This document shows, in pieces, positions 30,954 through 38,722 of a stretch of 64,000 nucleotides of DNA. Within the stretch, counting starts at the first letter, position 1, and each line of letters opens with the position of its first letter. The notes beneath the pieces are model-generated. The model ran no database searches. It was not told the origin of the DNA and was given only the letters and a program-made list of their open reading frames with translations. The stretch is from Pseudomonadota bacterium (GTDB taxonomy: Bacteria; Pseudomonadota; Alphaproteobacteria; Micropepsales; Micropepsaceae), in NCBI GenBank assembly GCA_021851325.1, contig JAJZDZ010000006.1, positions 103,092 through 167,091 of the forward strand, given 5' to 3'. Both the position numbers and the translations under genes were made by a program.

Positions 30954-32293
30954 TCAGGCTCCGCGAAATTGGCTCCCAGACGGCGCATCAGGGCCCCAAA
31001 GTCGGGAAAGCTGGTGGCGATCATCTGGGTGTCATCAACGGTCACAGGCGCACCCGTGGCAAGGCCGGCCACCAGAAAGCTCATGGCGATGCGATGGTCC
31101 ATCTGGGTGGCGATCACCGCCCCGCCCGGCACCTGGCCGGCCCTGCCCTCGATGATAAGCCCATCCGCCAGTTCCTCGACCGCAACCCCGAGCGCCTTCA
31201 GGCCCGCGGCGATCGCCGCCAGACGGTCACTTTCCTTGACCCTGAGCTCTTCAAGACCGCGCAGCACCGTACGGCCTTGGGCGAAGGCTGCTGCGACCGC
31301 GAGGATTGGATATTCGTCGATCATCGAGGGCGCCCAGTCAGGCGGCACCTCTATACCGGTGAGGGCACCTGAGCGGACTCTCAGGTCGCCGATTTCCTCC
31401 CCGCCGCTGTCGCGACGGTTGCTGACCTCAAGGGGCGCCCCCATGGCGCGCAACGCCGCAAAAAGGCCGGTGCGCCGGGGATTGAGCATCACATCCGGGA
31501 CGAGGATCTCCGAGCCGGGAACCAGCAGTGCGGCCACCACCGGAAAGGCTGCCGACGAAGGATCGCGCGGCACAGTGATCGCAGTGGCGGTGAGTTCCGC
31601 CTCGCCCATCAGCGTGATCGCTTCGCCGCTCTCCAGCGGTTCAACATGGATCTGCGCACCGAAGGCGCGAAGCATCCGTTCGGTGTGGTCGCGGGTCAGC
31701 GCGGCCTGGGAGATGGTGGTGCGCCCGGGGGCGTTGAGTGCGGCAAGCAGGAGCGCCGATTTGACCTGTGCTGACGCGAGTGTGAGGTGATGGCGTACCG
31801 GCAGCGGCGCACGCGCGCCCTGCAGTGTGATCGGCATGCGGCCACCGTCTCCGGCCTGGGCTTCGGCGCCGAACAGCCTGAGGGGTTCCAGAACCCGGCC
31901 CATGGGTCGGCGGCGAAGGCTCGCATCTCCGGTGAAGACGGCCCGGATCGGGGTAGTGGCCATCGCTCCCATGACCAGCCGCGAGCCGGTGCCGGAATTG
32001 CCAAAATCGAGCACATCCTCAGGTTCGCCAAGGCCGCCAACACCGACGCCGCGAACCAGCCAGCTGCCGTCCTGGCCGCGCTCAAGCTGGGCCCCGAAGG
32101 CCCGCATCGCGGCGGCGGTATTCAGCACGTCCTCGGCCTCGAGCAGCCCGTCAATGCGGGTTTCGCCCACGCAGAGGGTACCCAGGATGAGGGCGCGGTG
32201 GGAGATCGATTTGTCGCCCGGAACGGCTGCGATCCCGCCAAGCAGTGAGCCGGCGGCATGGGCGCGAAGAGGGCGGGATGATGCATGAACCAT
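30950..32293 (-). CDS. aroA: 3-phosphoshikimate 1-carboxyvinyltransferase (EPSP synthase)
   Basis: Shikimate-pathway enzyme joining PEP to shikimate-3-phosphate, 447 residues. The N-terminal [13 protein letters not shown] holds the catalytic lysine. The PEP loop is [12 protein letters not shown] near residue 98, followed by [17 protein letters not shown] and [12 protein letters not shown]. These resemble class II (CP4-like) enzymes, but the position matching CP4 Ala100 is Gly101 here. TRDHTERML and the late [10 protein letters not shown] are also present. Coupled to cmk. Confidence 0.96.
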   Translation of the reverse strand: MVHASSRPLRAHAAGSLLGGIAAVPGDKSISHRALILGTLCVGETRIDGLLEAEDVLNTAAAMRAFGAQLERGQDGSWLVRGVGVGGLGEPEDVLDFGNSGTGSRLVMGAMATTPIRAVFTGDASLRRRPMGRVLEPLRLFGAEAQAGDGGRMPITLQGARAPLPVRHHLTLASAQVKSALLLAALNAPGRTTISQAALTRDHTERMLRAFGAQIHVEPLESGEAITLMGEAELTATAITVPRDPSSAAFPVVAALLVPGSEILVPDVMLNPRRTGLFAALRAMGAPLEVSNRRDSGGEEIGDLRVRSGALTGIEVPPDWAPSMIDEYPILAVAAAFAQGRTVLRGLEELRVKESDRLAAIAAGLKALGVAVEELADGLIIEGRAGQVPGGAVIATQMDHRIAMSFLVAGLATGAPVTVDDTQMIATSFPDFGALMRRLGANFAEPE

Positions 32294-32445
32294 GGTGACT
32301 GCCTAAAGCAACCGGAGGGCCGGTCAAGTGCACGCAAGGCCCCCGCGGCCATAAAATTGTCGGCCGGCGGCAACTATCGCTTTGACAGCCGCCTCCGCCC
32401 GTGGCACACCCGCGTCCCTTCGCAATCACGACGGACCTTTTACCC

Positions 32446-32964
32446 TTGGTCAAGGCAGATCTCGGAACGAAGCGTGCGTGCCCCTCATGTGGCGCCCGTT
32501 TCTACGACCTTCAGAAACGGCCGATCGAATGCCCGAAATGTGCATTCAGCTTCGAGCCGGAGGCCCTCTATAAGCAGCGCCGGCCGCGCCAGCCGGAGCC
32601 GCAGGAGGCTGAGGCTGAAACCGAGCGCGAGGACGAGGAAGAAGAGACCGCCGAAGAGGAAGAGGAGGTCGAGGTCGAGGAGACCGAGGCTGAGGCCCCT
32701 GCGAAAGGCAAGAAGACCCGTCCTGCGGCTGGCGAAGAAGAGGACGAGTTCGAAGACGAAGAGGTTGAAGAAACCGAAGAGGATTTCGAGGACGCCGGGA
32801 TGAGCGTTGTCGAGGACGAACCGGAAGAAGACGATCTTGATCTTGGTGACGACGAGGTTGAGACCGATGACGATGACGAGGACCTCCTCGCCGAAGTCGA
32901 AGAAGATGATGATGAGGACATGACCGGCATCATCGATGCCGATATCGAGAAGGACGAGCCTTAA
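32446..32964 (+). CDS. TIGR02300-family zinc-ribbon protein with acidic tail
   Basis: About 172 residues if started at TTG 32446. It then begins VKADLGTKRACPSCGARFYDL, matching the family start (M-x-K-x-E/D-LGTKR). A four-cysteine zinc ribbon (CPSC ... CPKC, residues 12-33) is followed by a tail of more than 100 residues that is mostly Glu and Asp, with short basic breaks. A GTG at 32401 would extend it by 15 residues without a ribosome binding site. The family is alphaproteobacterial and uncharacterised; an acidic nucleic-acid mimic or chaperone-like role is speculation. It sits divergent from aroA, just before tRNA-Ala. Confidence 0.85.
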   Translation: MVKADLGTKRACPSCGARFYDLQKRPIECPKCAFSFEPEALYKQRRPRQPEPQEAEAETEREDEEEETAEEEEEVEVEETEAEAPAKGKKTRPAAGEEEDEFEDEEVEETEEDFEDAGMSVVEDEPEEDDLDLGDDEVETDDDDEDLLAEVEEDDDEDMTGIIDADIEKDEP

Positions 32965-33014
32965 GGCCTCCTCTCGATTACCGCATCCGGCGACCCAAGG
33001 CCGGACATTGGCTC

Positions 33015-33090
33015 GGGGCTGTAGCTCAGTTGGGAGAGCGCGTGAATGGCATTCACGAGGTCAGCGGTTCGATCCCGCTCAGCTCCACCA
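33015..33090 (+). tRNA. tRNA-Ala (anticodon GGC)
   Basis: A 76-base tRNA with encoded CCA. Acceptor GGGGCTG pairs with CAGCTCC (one G-T). The D-arm starts TAGCTCAGTTGGGAGAGC. The anticodon stem CGTGA/TCACG encloses ATGGCAT, giving anticodon GGC. The T-arm is AGCGGTTCGATCCCGCT. It lies between the acidic zinc-ribbon gene and the amidohydrolase gene. Confidence 0.96.
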
Positions 33091-33119
33091 AGCCTCCTTC
33101 TGCCTAGCCTCCTTCTGCC
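33091..33119 (+). repeat. Tandem 15-base duplication right after tRNA-Ala
   Basis: AGCCTCCTTCTGCC occurs at 33091-33104 and again at 33106-33119, separated by one T, directly abutting the tRNA CCA end. It could be replication slippage or a relic of an integration event. No integrase is nearby. Confidence 0.7.
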
Positions 33120-33324
33120 CTGCATAAGCGTTTGGCCGATCGGCCCTCTGGGCTGAGGCGCCTGTGACGCGGCGTGACGCGGGACATCCGTGACCCTTGA
33201 GCAGACTCGCCGCGCCGCCCCCCTTGGGCTCGGCCATGGACCTCATCTATAACCTTCACGGCCCCGGGCATGAGGCGTATGCCCACTCAGCTGACTGGGG
33301 CGACGGGCGGAAGGATCAAGCACC

Positions 33325-34569
33325 ATGGCAACCCTCATCCTCGCAGGAACCTTGCTCGCAAAGCCGGGCCAAGAACCGCTTTACAAGCACACCATCCGGG
33401 TCGAGGCCGGGCGCATCAGCGGCGTTGAGAGAGGCTTTGCGGCGGGAGCCGCGGGGGACGAGACCATCGACCTGTCGGATCAGGTCGTGCTGCCAGGCCT
33501 CATCGACTGCCACGTCCACCTGACCTCAGAATTTGGCCCTGGTCACAAGCTGCTCACGGTCGAAGAATCGGCGGCAACGATTGCCCTTCATGCTGCGGCG
33601 CATGCCCGCGCCACGCTGATGGCAGGGTTCACGACGGTTCGCGATCTGGGTGAACTGGGTGGTGCCGGGGATGCGATTTTTGCCCTGCGCAATGCGGTTG
33701 CCAAAGGCTACGTGCCCGGTCCGCGCATCTTTGCCGCTGGTGCCGTGATCTCGCCAACCGGCGGTCATGGCATCACCTGCGGCTATCGCGAGGATATCAA
33801 CCTTCTGCTTGATTCATCGGGCCGGGCTGATGGGATTGATGGGTGTCGCCAGGCGGTCCGCCGCCAGGTGCACCGCGGCGCCGACTTTATCAAGTTTGTG
33901 GCCACCGGTGGCGTGCTGACCGATACCGCAACGGGAACCGGGCAGCAGTTCTTCGCCGACGAATTCGAGGCCATCATCGCCACCGCCCATATGCTCGGCC
34001 GCCGGGCCACAGCGCATGCGCACGGTGCCGACGGCATAAAGGCGGCCCTGAGGGCCGGCGTCGACAGCATTGAGCACGGCAGCTTCATGGATGACGAAGC
34101 GATCGAACTCATGCTCGCCCGCAAGGTCGTGCACGTACCCACGACCCTGGCCGGCGCAACGGTCGCCGCACAGGCCAAGGACGGCTTCCTGCCGGAAGCC
34201 ATCCGCAAGAAGGCGCTCGAGGTCGGGCCACAGATCCTCCAGACGCTGAGCCGCAGCCACAAGGCCGGTATCCGTATCGCCTTTGGCACCGACAGCGGGG
34301 TCTCCCGTCATGGCGAGAATGCCAAGGAGTTTGCCCTCATGGTCGAGGCCGGGATGAGGCCGATGGAGGCTATCGCCGCGGCGACGCGAGATGCAGCTGA
34401 GCACATCGGTTTTGCTGACCAGATCGGGACGATAGAACCCGGCAAGTTCGCGGACATCATCGCGGTTGCAGGTGATCCTCTCAAGGACATCCGTGCGCTC
34501 TGTGATGTCAGCTGGGTCATGAAGTCCGGGATCGTCTACAAGCACACCCATGGCCCGCGGCGTTCCTGA
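33325..34569 (+). CDS. Amidohydrolase-superfamily protein (Xaa-Pro dipeptidase/carboxypeptidase-like)
   Basis: A 414-residue metal-dependent hydrolase. It has the beta-strand entry VVLPGLIDCHVHLTSEF (HxH ligands), a carbamylatable lysine in FIKFVATGG, histidines in RRATAHAHG and DSIEHGSF, and the aspartate in AFGTDSGVSRHG. This layout matches imidazolonepropionase-related amidohydrolases, among which prolidase- and basic-residue carboxypeptidase-like enzymes are known. There is no signal peptide. AAGGA precedes the ATG by nine bases. Exact substrate undecided. Confidence 0.86.
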   Translation: MATLILAGTLLAKPGQEPLYKHTIRVEAGRISGVERGFAAGAAGDETIDLSDQVVLPGLIDCHVHLTSEFGPGHKLLTVEESAATIALHAAAHARATLMAGFTTVRDLGELGGAGDAIFALRNAVAKGYVPGPRIFAAGAVISPTGGHGITCGYREDINLLLDSSGRADGIDGCRQAVRRQVHRGADFIKFVATGGVLTDTATGTGQQFFADEFEAIIATAHMLGRRATAHAHGADGIKAALRAGVDSIEHGSFMDDEAIELMLARKVVHVPTTLAGATVAAQAKDGFLPEAIRKKALEVGPQILQTLSRSHKAGIRIAFGTDSGVSRHGENAKEFALMVEAGMRPMEAIAAATRDAAEHIGFADQIGTIEPGKFADIIAVAGDPLKDIRALCDVSWVMKSGIVYKHTHGPRRS

Positions 34570-34904
34570 AGGAGCCCTGAGCTGAGCCATTCGGCTCGAG
34601 GACAGAGGGGCTTCGCCAAGGGCGATTGTGCGCGCCGCGGCGTGCCTGGGGTCGACCTGTCCCCAGAGGCCGAGCCGCGCCTTGTTGGGACTTGGGTGGC
34701 GCCTATTGCCGTGCCGCGCGTTAAGACTGATTGTTGCCCTCGCCATGCTTCCAGCTCGGAGTGATAATCATTCTCGTTGATCGATTGCGCCAAGCCACAG
34801 CGGCACTCAGGAGTCGCTTGGCCGCAGACCCAATCGCCCTTATTTGTCTGTCATCAAAGGAAAAATCGGCTAAAAGCCCCTAGTTGCTGCCCAGAGGTTC
34901 AGTT
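34570..34904. other. 335-base intergenic region before the GMC gene
   Basis: No ORF with coding character is seen. The right half is more AT-rich than its surroundings and holds a GATAAT-C-ATTCTC inverted motif (listed separately), so the GMC-dehydrogenase promoter most likely lies here. Confidence 0.5.
34763..34775. promoter_or_regulatory. Possible Fur-type site
   Basis: GATAATCATTCTC matches the 6-1-6 inverted Fur motif GATAAT-x-ATTATC with one mismatch. It lies about 130 bases upstream of the GMC-dehydrogenase start in an AT-richer patch. A single site of this length can arise by chance. Confidence 0.3.
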
Positions 34905-36410
34905 TTGCCTCAGTTTCTCGACGCCCGAGCCGTTCCGGACGGCTCAGTTTTAAGCCCGGACCTGGCGATTATTGGTGGCGGTCCGGCCGGGATCTCGCTT
35001 GCCCTGGCCCTGGCGAACAGCAATCTCAAGGTCCTGCTGCTGGAAAGCGGGTCGATGCATTTCAATGCTCAGACCCAGAATCTGTATGCCGGCGAAGAGG
35101 TTGGCATCCCCTATATACCGCTGGACGAGACGCGCCTGCGCTATCTGGGGGGCTCGACCAACCATTGGGGCGGGTGGTGCCGGCCCCTGACCGAGATCGA
35201 TTTCGAGCAACGCTCCTGGGTACCTTATTCCGGCTGGCCCTTCGGCCGCGCCACCCTCGAGCCCTATTTTCCACGGGCCCAGAAGCTCGTGGAAGCTGGG
35301 CCGTTTGTCTACGACGCCCTGGCCGATTCGGTTGGCGGTCTGGGTCCGCTGCTCCAACTGGGCCTCGGTGGGGTCTATTCGAGTTTCTTCCAGTTCAGCC
35401 AGTGGGCGGGCAATCCCGAACACCTGCCAACCCATTTCGGCGAACGCTATGCGGCCGACCTCAAGCGCATCCCCAATCTCGACGTCATGCTGTATGCCAA
35501 CGTCACGGGGCTAAGGCTGTCTGCCAACGCCGCCAGTCTTGATCACCTGGATATCGCCACCCTGTCCGGACGTCGCTTTCGGGTGCAACCGCGCGCCGCG
35601 GTGGTCGCCACTGGGGCGATCGAAAGCGCCCGACTATTGCTCGCCTCCAACGATGTCATGGCCACCGGGGTCGGCAATCAGCACGATCTGGTCGGACGTT
35701 TCTTTGCCGATCATGCCATTCCGCGCAACACGGCAACGCTTGTCGTCTTCCGTGGCGCGCTGCCCTCCTACTACACCCGCACCGCCATACTCAGCGGCCT
35801 GCATTTTCGTGCCACGCTGGCACCAAGCGATGCGTTCAAGCGCAGTGCACAGGTACTGGGCTCGCTTACGACGGTCGAGCAGACTGTAGCCCTGGATGCA
35901 GTCGGCACAGCCGCAGTGACCCAGACCTCCTCCATTCTCGGAGTCGATGCCAGTGATGCCAGCGCCTATGCCCTTGGCTGCGGCTTTGAGCTGCATCCCG
36001 ATCCGGAGCGCAGACTGACGTTGACGCATGAGCGCGATGCACTCGGCATGCCACGTCTGAAGCTCGCTATGACGATCTCTGATGCGGACTTTGCCTCCTA
36101 CCAGCAGACCCTCGGGGAACTCGGGCGCCAGCTGCTTGCTGCCCGCAGCGGCATGCTGCGGCTGGACCGGACCACGCGGGCCGAATGGCTGTCGGGCCTG
36201 AGCTGGGGCAATCATCATATGGGAACCACGCGTATGCATGTGGATCCCAAGCAGGGTGTGGCCGATGCCAATGGCCGGGTTCACGGCATCGCCAATCTGT
36301 ATCTCGCCGGCAGCGGTCTGTTTCCCACCTATGGGGCTTCCAATCCCACCATGAACCTCGTGGCCCTGACCCTCAGGCTCGCCGACCACCTCAAAGGGGC
36401 CCTGGTATGA
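34905..36410 (+). CDS. GMC-family FAD-dependent dehydrogenase
   Basis: A 501-residue flavoprotein of the glucose-methanol-choline family. The N-terminal FAD motif is IIGGGPAGISLALALA, then LLLESGS and the GGSTNHWGGWCRPL segment. The C-terminal catalytic block is NHHMGTTRMHVDP ... GSGLFPTYGASNPTMNL (His and Asn pair). This pattern matches membrane-linked sugar/alcohol dehydrogenases (fructose, sorbitol or FAD-glucose dehydrogenase large subunits). It has no signal of its own. TTG 34905 was chosen because AGAGG lies about eight bases upstream; TTG 34884 has none. Its stop overlaps the next ATG (ATGA). Confidence 0.85.
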   Translation: MPQFLDARAVPDGSVLSPDLAIIGGGPAGISLALALANSNLKVLLLESGSMHFNAQTQNLYAGEEVGIPYIPLDETRLRYLGGSTNHWGGWCRPLTEIDFEQRSWVPYSGWPFGRATLEPYFPRAQKLVEAGPFVYDALADSVGGLGPLLQLGLGGVYSSFFQFSQWAGNPEHLPTHFGERYAADLKRIPNLDVMLYANVTGLRLSANAASLDHLDIATLSGRRFRVQPRAAVVATGAIESARLLLASNDVMATGVGNQHDLVGRFFADHAIPRNTATLVVFRGALPSYYTRTAILSGLHFRATLAPSDAFKRSAQVLGSLTTVEQTVALDAVGTAAVTQTSSILGVDASDASAYALGCGFELHPDPERRLTLTHERDALGMPRLKLAMTISDADFASYQQTLGELGRQLLAARSGMLRLDRTTRAEWLSGLSWGNHHMGTTRMHVDPKQGVADANGRVHGIANLYLAGSGLFPTYGASNPTMNLVALTLRLADHLKGALV

Positions 36411-36784
36411 CGGACGACCTCACCCGCAGGCGGCTGATCACCGCAGGTGGCGCCCTGATCGGCCTTGGCGCCGCGGCCGGGCTCACCTTCGGGTTCGGAT
36501 TGTGGCAGGGCCCCTGGGCATCTTCCCCCTATAACGACCTGCTGGACCAGCTGCCCCTCGCAGCGGGCGCCGTGACCCTTGGCCGGGCGGTACGGCAAGC
36601 GCTGCCAACCCTGAGCGACAGGGCCGCCGCAGCGAGCCTGCGCCGCCGCCTTGCCGGCACCTCGCTGCGCAAGCTCGCCCGCAAGGATGCCGAACAGCGT
36701 CGGGTGGTCGATGTATCGGGCTGGATCCTGCCTCTCAGCGTCGCCGAGCTCTGCGCCCTTGCCGTTAGCAAGGCCGAAGCCTGA
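36407..36784 (+). CDS. Tat-signal small protein, probable partner of the GMC dehydrogenase
   Basis: A 125-residue protein that begins with a twin-arginine signal (LTRRRLITAGGALIGLGAAA). The short mature part is helical and basic (SLRRRLAGTSLRKLARKDAE) and ends with VDVSGWILPLSVAELCALA. In FAD-glucose and fructose dehydrogenases a small Tat-signal gamma subunit carries the signal-less catalytic subunit across the membrane. The ATGA overlap, the matching lack of a signal in the upstream flavoprotein and the closing motif fit that role. No cytochrome subunit gene follows. Function inferred from context. Confidence 0.65.
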   Translation: MTDDLTRRRLITAGGALIGLGAAAGLTFGFGLWQGPWASSPYNDLLDQLPLAAGAVTLGRAVRQALPTLSDRAAAASLRRRLAGTSLRKLARKDAEQRRVVDVSGWILPLSVAELCALAVSKAEA

Positions 36785-37001
36785 CGTAAGGTTAGCATAG
36801 CGTCGCCTGCCCCCTTGCCCGGGCCAGGTGCCATTTGGTGCTCTTCTGAAGAGAAGGTGGCCGGACCGGGGACGATCTGCCGGGAACTTTTGCCTGACGG
36901 CCAGACCTTGATCCCGCCCCGACAATCACCACATTCTTTCTAACAGGTCGGTGCCGACAGGGCCGCCTGGACGCCAAGCCGCTTCAAGGAGGGCTTTGAT
37001 T

Positions 37002-37463
37002 GTGACCCGTACAGCCGTTTTCAACAGCCCGTTTCTGCTTGGCTTCGATCACCTGGAACGCTTGCTTGAGCGCAGCGCCAAGAGCGCAGGCGACGGTTAT
37101 CCGCCCTACAACATCGAGCAGATCGACCCCGAGCGTCTGCGGATCACCCTTGCCGTGGCGGGGTTCTCACCCGAGGAACTGAGTGTCACGGTGGAGGACA
37201 AACAGCTGGTGATCCGTGGCAAGCAGGCAGATGTGCCCGATCGGCAGTTTCTCTATCGCGGGATTGCTGCCCGTCAGTTTCAGCGGACATATGTTCTTGC
37301 CGACGGCATCGAAGTCGCCGGCGCCGACCTGGAAAACGGCCTTCTGGCCATTACCTTGACCCGTCCGAAGGCCCCAAGCGTTCTGAAGAAGATCACCATC
37401 CGGGCCAAAGCCGCAGACTGCGACGCAGCCAGCGAGGGACTTGAACAGAGGAGGTCATCATGA
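37002..37463 (+). CDS. Hsp20-family small heat-shock protein
   Basis: ATP-independent holdase chaperone of IbpA type, 153 residues. The alpha-crystallin domain spans about residues 35-130 (YNIEQIDPERLRITLAVAGF, ELSVTVEDKQLVIRG, then the closing ENGLLAITLTRP). GTG 37002 was selected because AAGGAGGG lies eight bases upstream; an earlier TTG is too close to that site. The DUF1150 gene overlaps its stop by four bases, a pairing typical for alphaproteobacteria. A ROSE-type thermometer was looked for in the leader but not found. Confidence 0.92.
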   Translation: MTRTAVFNSPFLLGFDHLERLLERSAKSAGDGYPPYNIEQIDPERLRITLAVAGFSPEELSVTVEDKQLVIRGKQADVPDRQFLYRGIAARQFQRTYVLADGIEVAGADLENGLLAITLTRPKAPSVLKKITIRAKAADCDAASEGLEQRRSS

Positions 37464-37711
37464 CCGGCAACTACAATGAATTTGACGAACGGCAGGGGCT
37501 TGATCCCTCGCGCATCGCCTATATCAAACCGACGCTTGTCTCAGAGGCGCGGGCTCTCGGCATCATTCCGGAGGGCATCCGCATTCCCGACAGCATGAAG
37601 CTCTATGTCCTGCACGCCATTGACGGTACGGTGCTCGGCTTCACCGATGATTATGACAGCGCCTATGGCGCGGCGGTGCAACACGACTTGACGCCGTTTT
37701 CGGTCCACTGA
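37460..37711 (+). CDS. DUF1150 protein
   Basis: An 83-residue alphaproteobacterial protein of unknown function, usually encoded directly after an Hsp20 gene. It contains the family block IAYIKPTLVSEARALG, then GIRIPDSMKLYVLHAIDGTVLGFTDD interrupted only by family-typical residues. No signal peptide or known active site. Translation is coupled to the Hsp20 (ATGA overlap), so a chaperone-related or heat-regulated role is likely but undemonstrated. Confidence 0.9.
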   Translation: MTGNYNEFDERQGLDPSRIAYIKPTLVSEARALGIIPEGIRIPDSMKLYVLHAIDGTVLGFTDDYDSAYGAAVQHDLTPFSVH

Positions 37712-37741
37712 ACAAACCTAAGCGCGCGTGCGTAACGACGA

Positions 37742-37761
37742 GGGCCGCCGAAAGGCGGCCC
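37742..37761. terminator. Bidirectional terminator between DUF1150 and ptsN
   Basis: GGGCCGCC-GAAA-GGCGGCCC, a perfect eight-base stem with a GAAA tetraloop followed by TTT, lying between two convergent genes. It can serve the Hsp20-DUF1150 unit and, in the other direction, the end of the rpoN-hpf-ptsN unit. Confidence 0.8.
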
Positions 37762-37784
37762 TTTGTGCACCGCAACCACGCGGA

Positions 37785-38258
37785 TCAGGCAGCCTGTGAC
37801 GTCCCTGCCGCGTTGGGCTCGGTCAGCAGCGCATAGAGCACTTCGGCGCTGCTGGCAGCACGCAATTTTTCGCACACCGTCTGATTGCGTAAGAGACGCG
37901 ACACCCGGGCCAACGCCTTCAGATGATCAGCACCGGCGTTTTCCGGTGCCAGCAGCAGAAACACCAGATCGACCGGCTGGTTGTCGATTGCCTCATAGGC
38001 GATCGCAGGATCAAGGCGGGCAAAGAGCGCCGTGATCCGGGACAGCCCACTGAGACGTCCGTGCGGAATGGCTATGCCCTGCCCCATGCCGGTAGTACCC
38101 AGCCGCTCCCGCTCGGTCAGCGTTTCGAGTATGCGCCGCGCCGGCAGCCCCGTAAGCACGGCCGCGCGTTCGGCCATTTCATGCAGCAACTGCTTCTTGG
38201 TCTGCACCTTGAGCGCTGCGATCACGGCTTCCGGTGCAAGCATGTCCGAGATTTCCAT
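37785..38258 (-). CDS. ptsN: PTS IIA-Ntr (nitrogen regulatory) protein
   Basis: Phosphate-accepting regulator of the PTS-Ntr system, 157 residues. The phosphorylation site lies in GMGQGIAIPHGRLSGL and the domain ends with LLRNQTVCEKLRAA. In other proteobacteria EIIA-Ntr controls potassium uptake and stress responses. AGAAGG precedes ATG 38258 by five bases; the frame extends upstream to 38288 without conservation. It is last in rpoN-hpf-ptsN; ptsP and ptsO are not in the window. Confidence 0.94.
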   Translation of the reverse strand: MEISDMLAPEAVIAALKVQTKKQLLHEMAERAAVLTGLPARRILETLTERERLGTTGMGQGIAIPHGRLSGLSRITALFARLDPAIAYEAIDNQPVDLVFLLLAPENAGADHLKALARVSRLLRNQTVCEKLRAASSAEVLYALLTEPNAAGTSQAA

Positions 38259-38294
38259 GATGACCTTCTGTTCCTTGAGTTGCAGCAATGCAGC

Positions 38295-38594
38295 TCAGGG
38301 ATGATGATTTTTGAGCTTGCGGCTGTGGCGCTCGACCTGCTTTTCAAGCCGTTCGAGTGCTCCATCGAAGGCCCGATAGGCATCGTTGCCCGTACCTTCA
38401 GACTTAAGGACAATCCCAGTGCCCAGATGCGCAGTCACATCGGCGCGATAAAACGCTCCTTCATGGCTGAAGACAACGTTAGCTTCCACGTGGCCGTCGA
38501 AATGCTTGCCGATTGCGCCTTCCAGCTTCACGCGCACCGCTTCAGGGAGCGCCGAGCCAATTTCCATCTGCTTACCGGATACGCGTAGCTGCAT
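38295..38594 (-). CDS. hpf: Ribosome hibernation-promoting factor, short form
   Basis: A 99-residue RaiA/HPF-type protein (MQLRVSGKQMEIGSAL, VEANVVFSHEGAFYRADVTA, DAYRAFDGALERLEKQVERH). It stops right after the N-terminal domain (SRKLKNHHP). Most alphaproteobacterial HPFs are long forms with a C-terminal dimerisation domain. Only 36 bases separate this stop from ptsN, so the domain is absent rather than frame-shifted. Position between rpoN and ptsN is standard. Confidence 0.9.
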   Translation of the reverse strand: MQLRVSGKQMEIGSALPEAVRVKLEGAIGKHFDGHVEANVVFSHEGAFYRADVTAHLGTGIVLKSEGTGNDAYRAFDGALERLEKQVERHSRKLKNHHP

Positions 38595-38722
38595 GGTCTC
38601 TACCGCTAACGTTTGAATGGGCTGCAAAGTCCGGCTTCCCGGCCCCGCACCCCCCTAGCAATGCCCCAAGCGGCAAGCGGCGGTCTTATGTCGCAGCGCC
38701 ACCCGAGAGTCAACGACGCATT

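Noticed and set aside
36785..37001. RNA thermometer (ROSE-type) before Hsp20
   Set aside because: The AAGGAGGG ribosome binding site lacks a visible complementary UYGCU-type partner in the leader.
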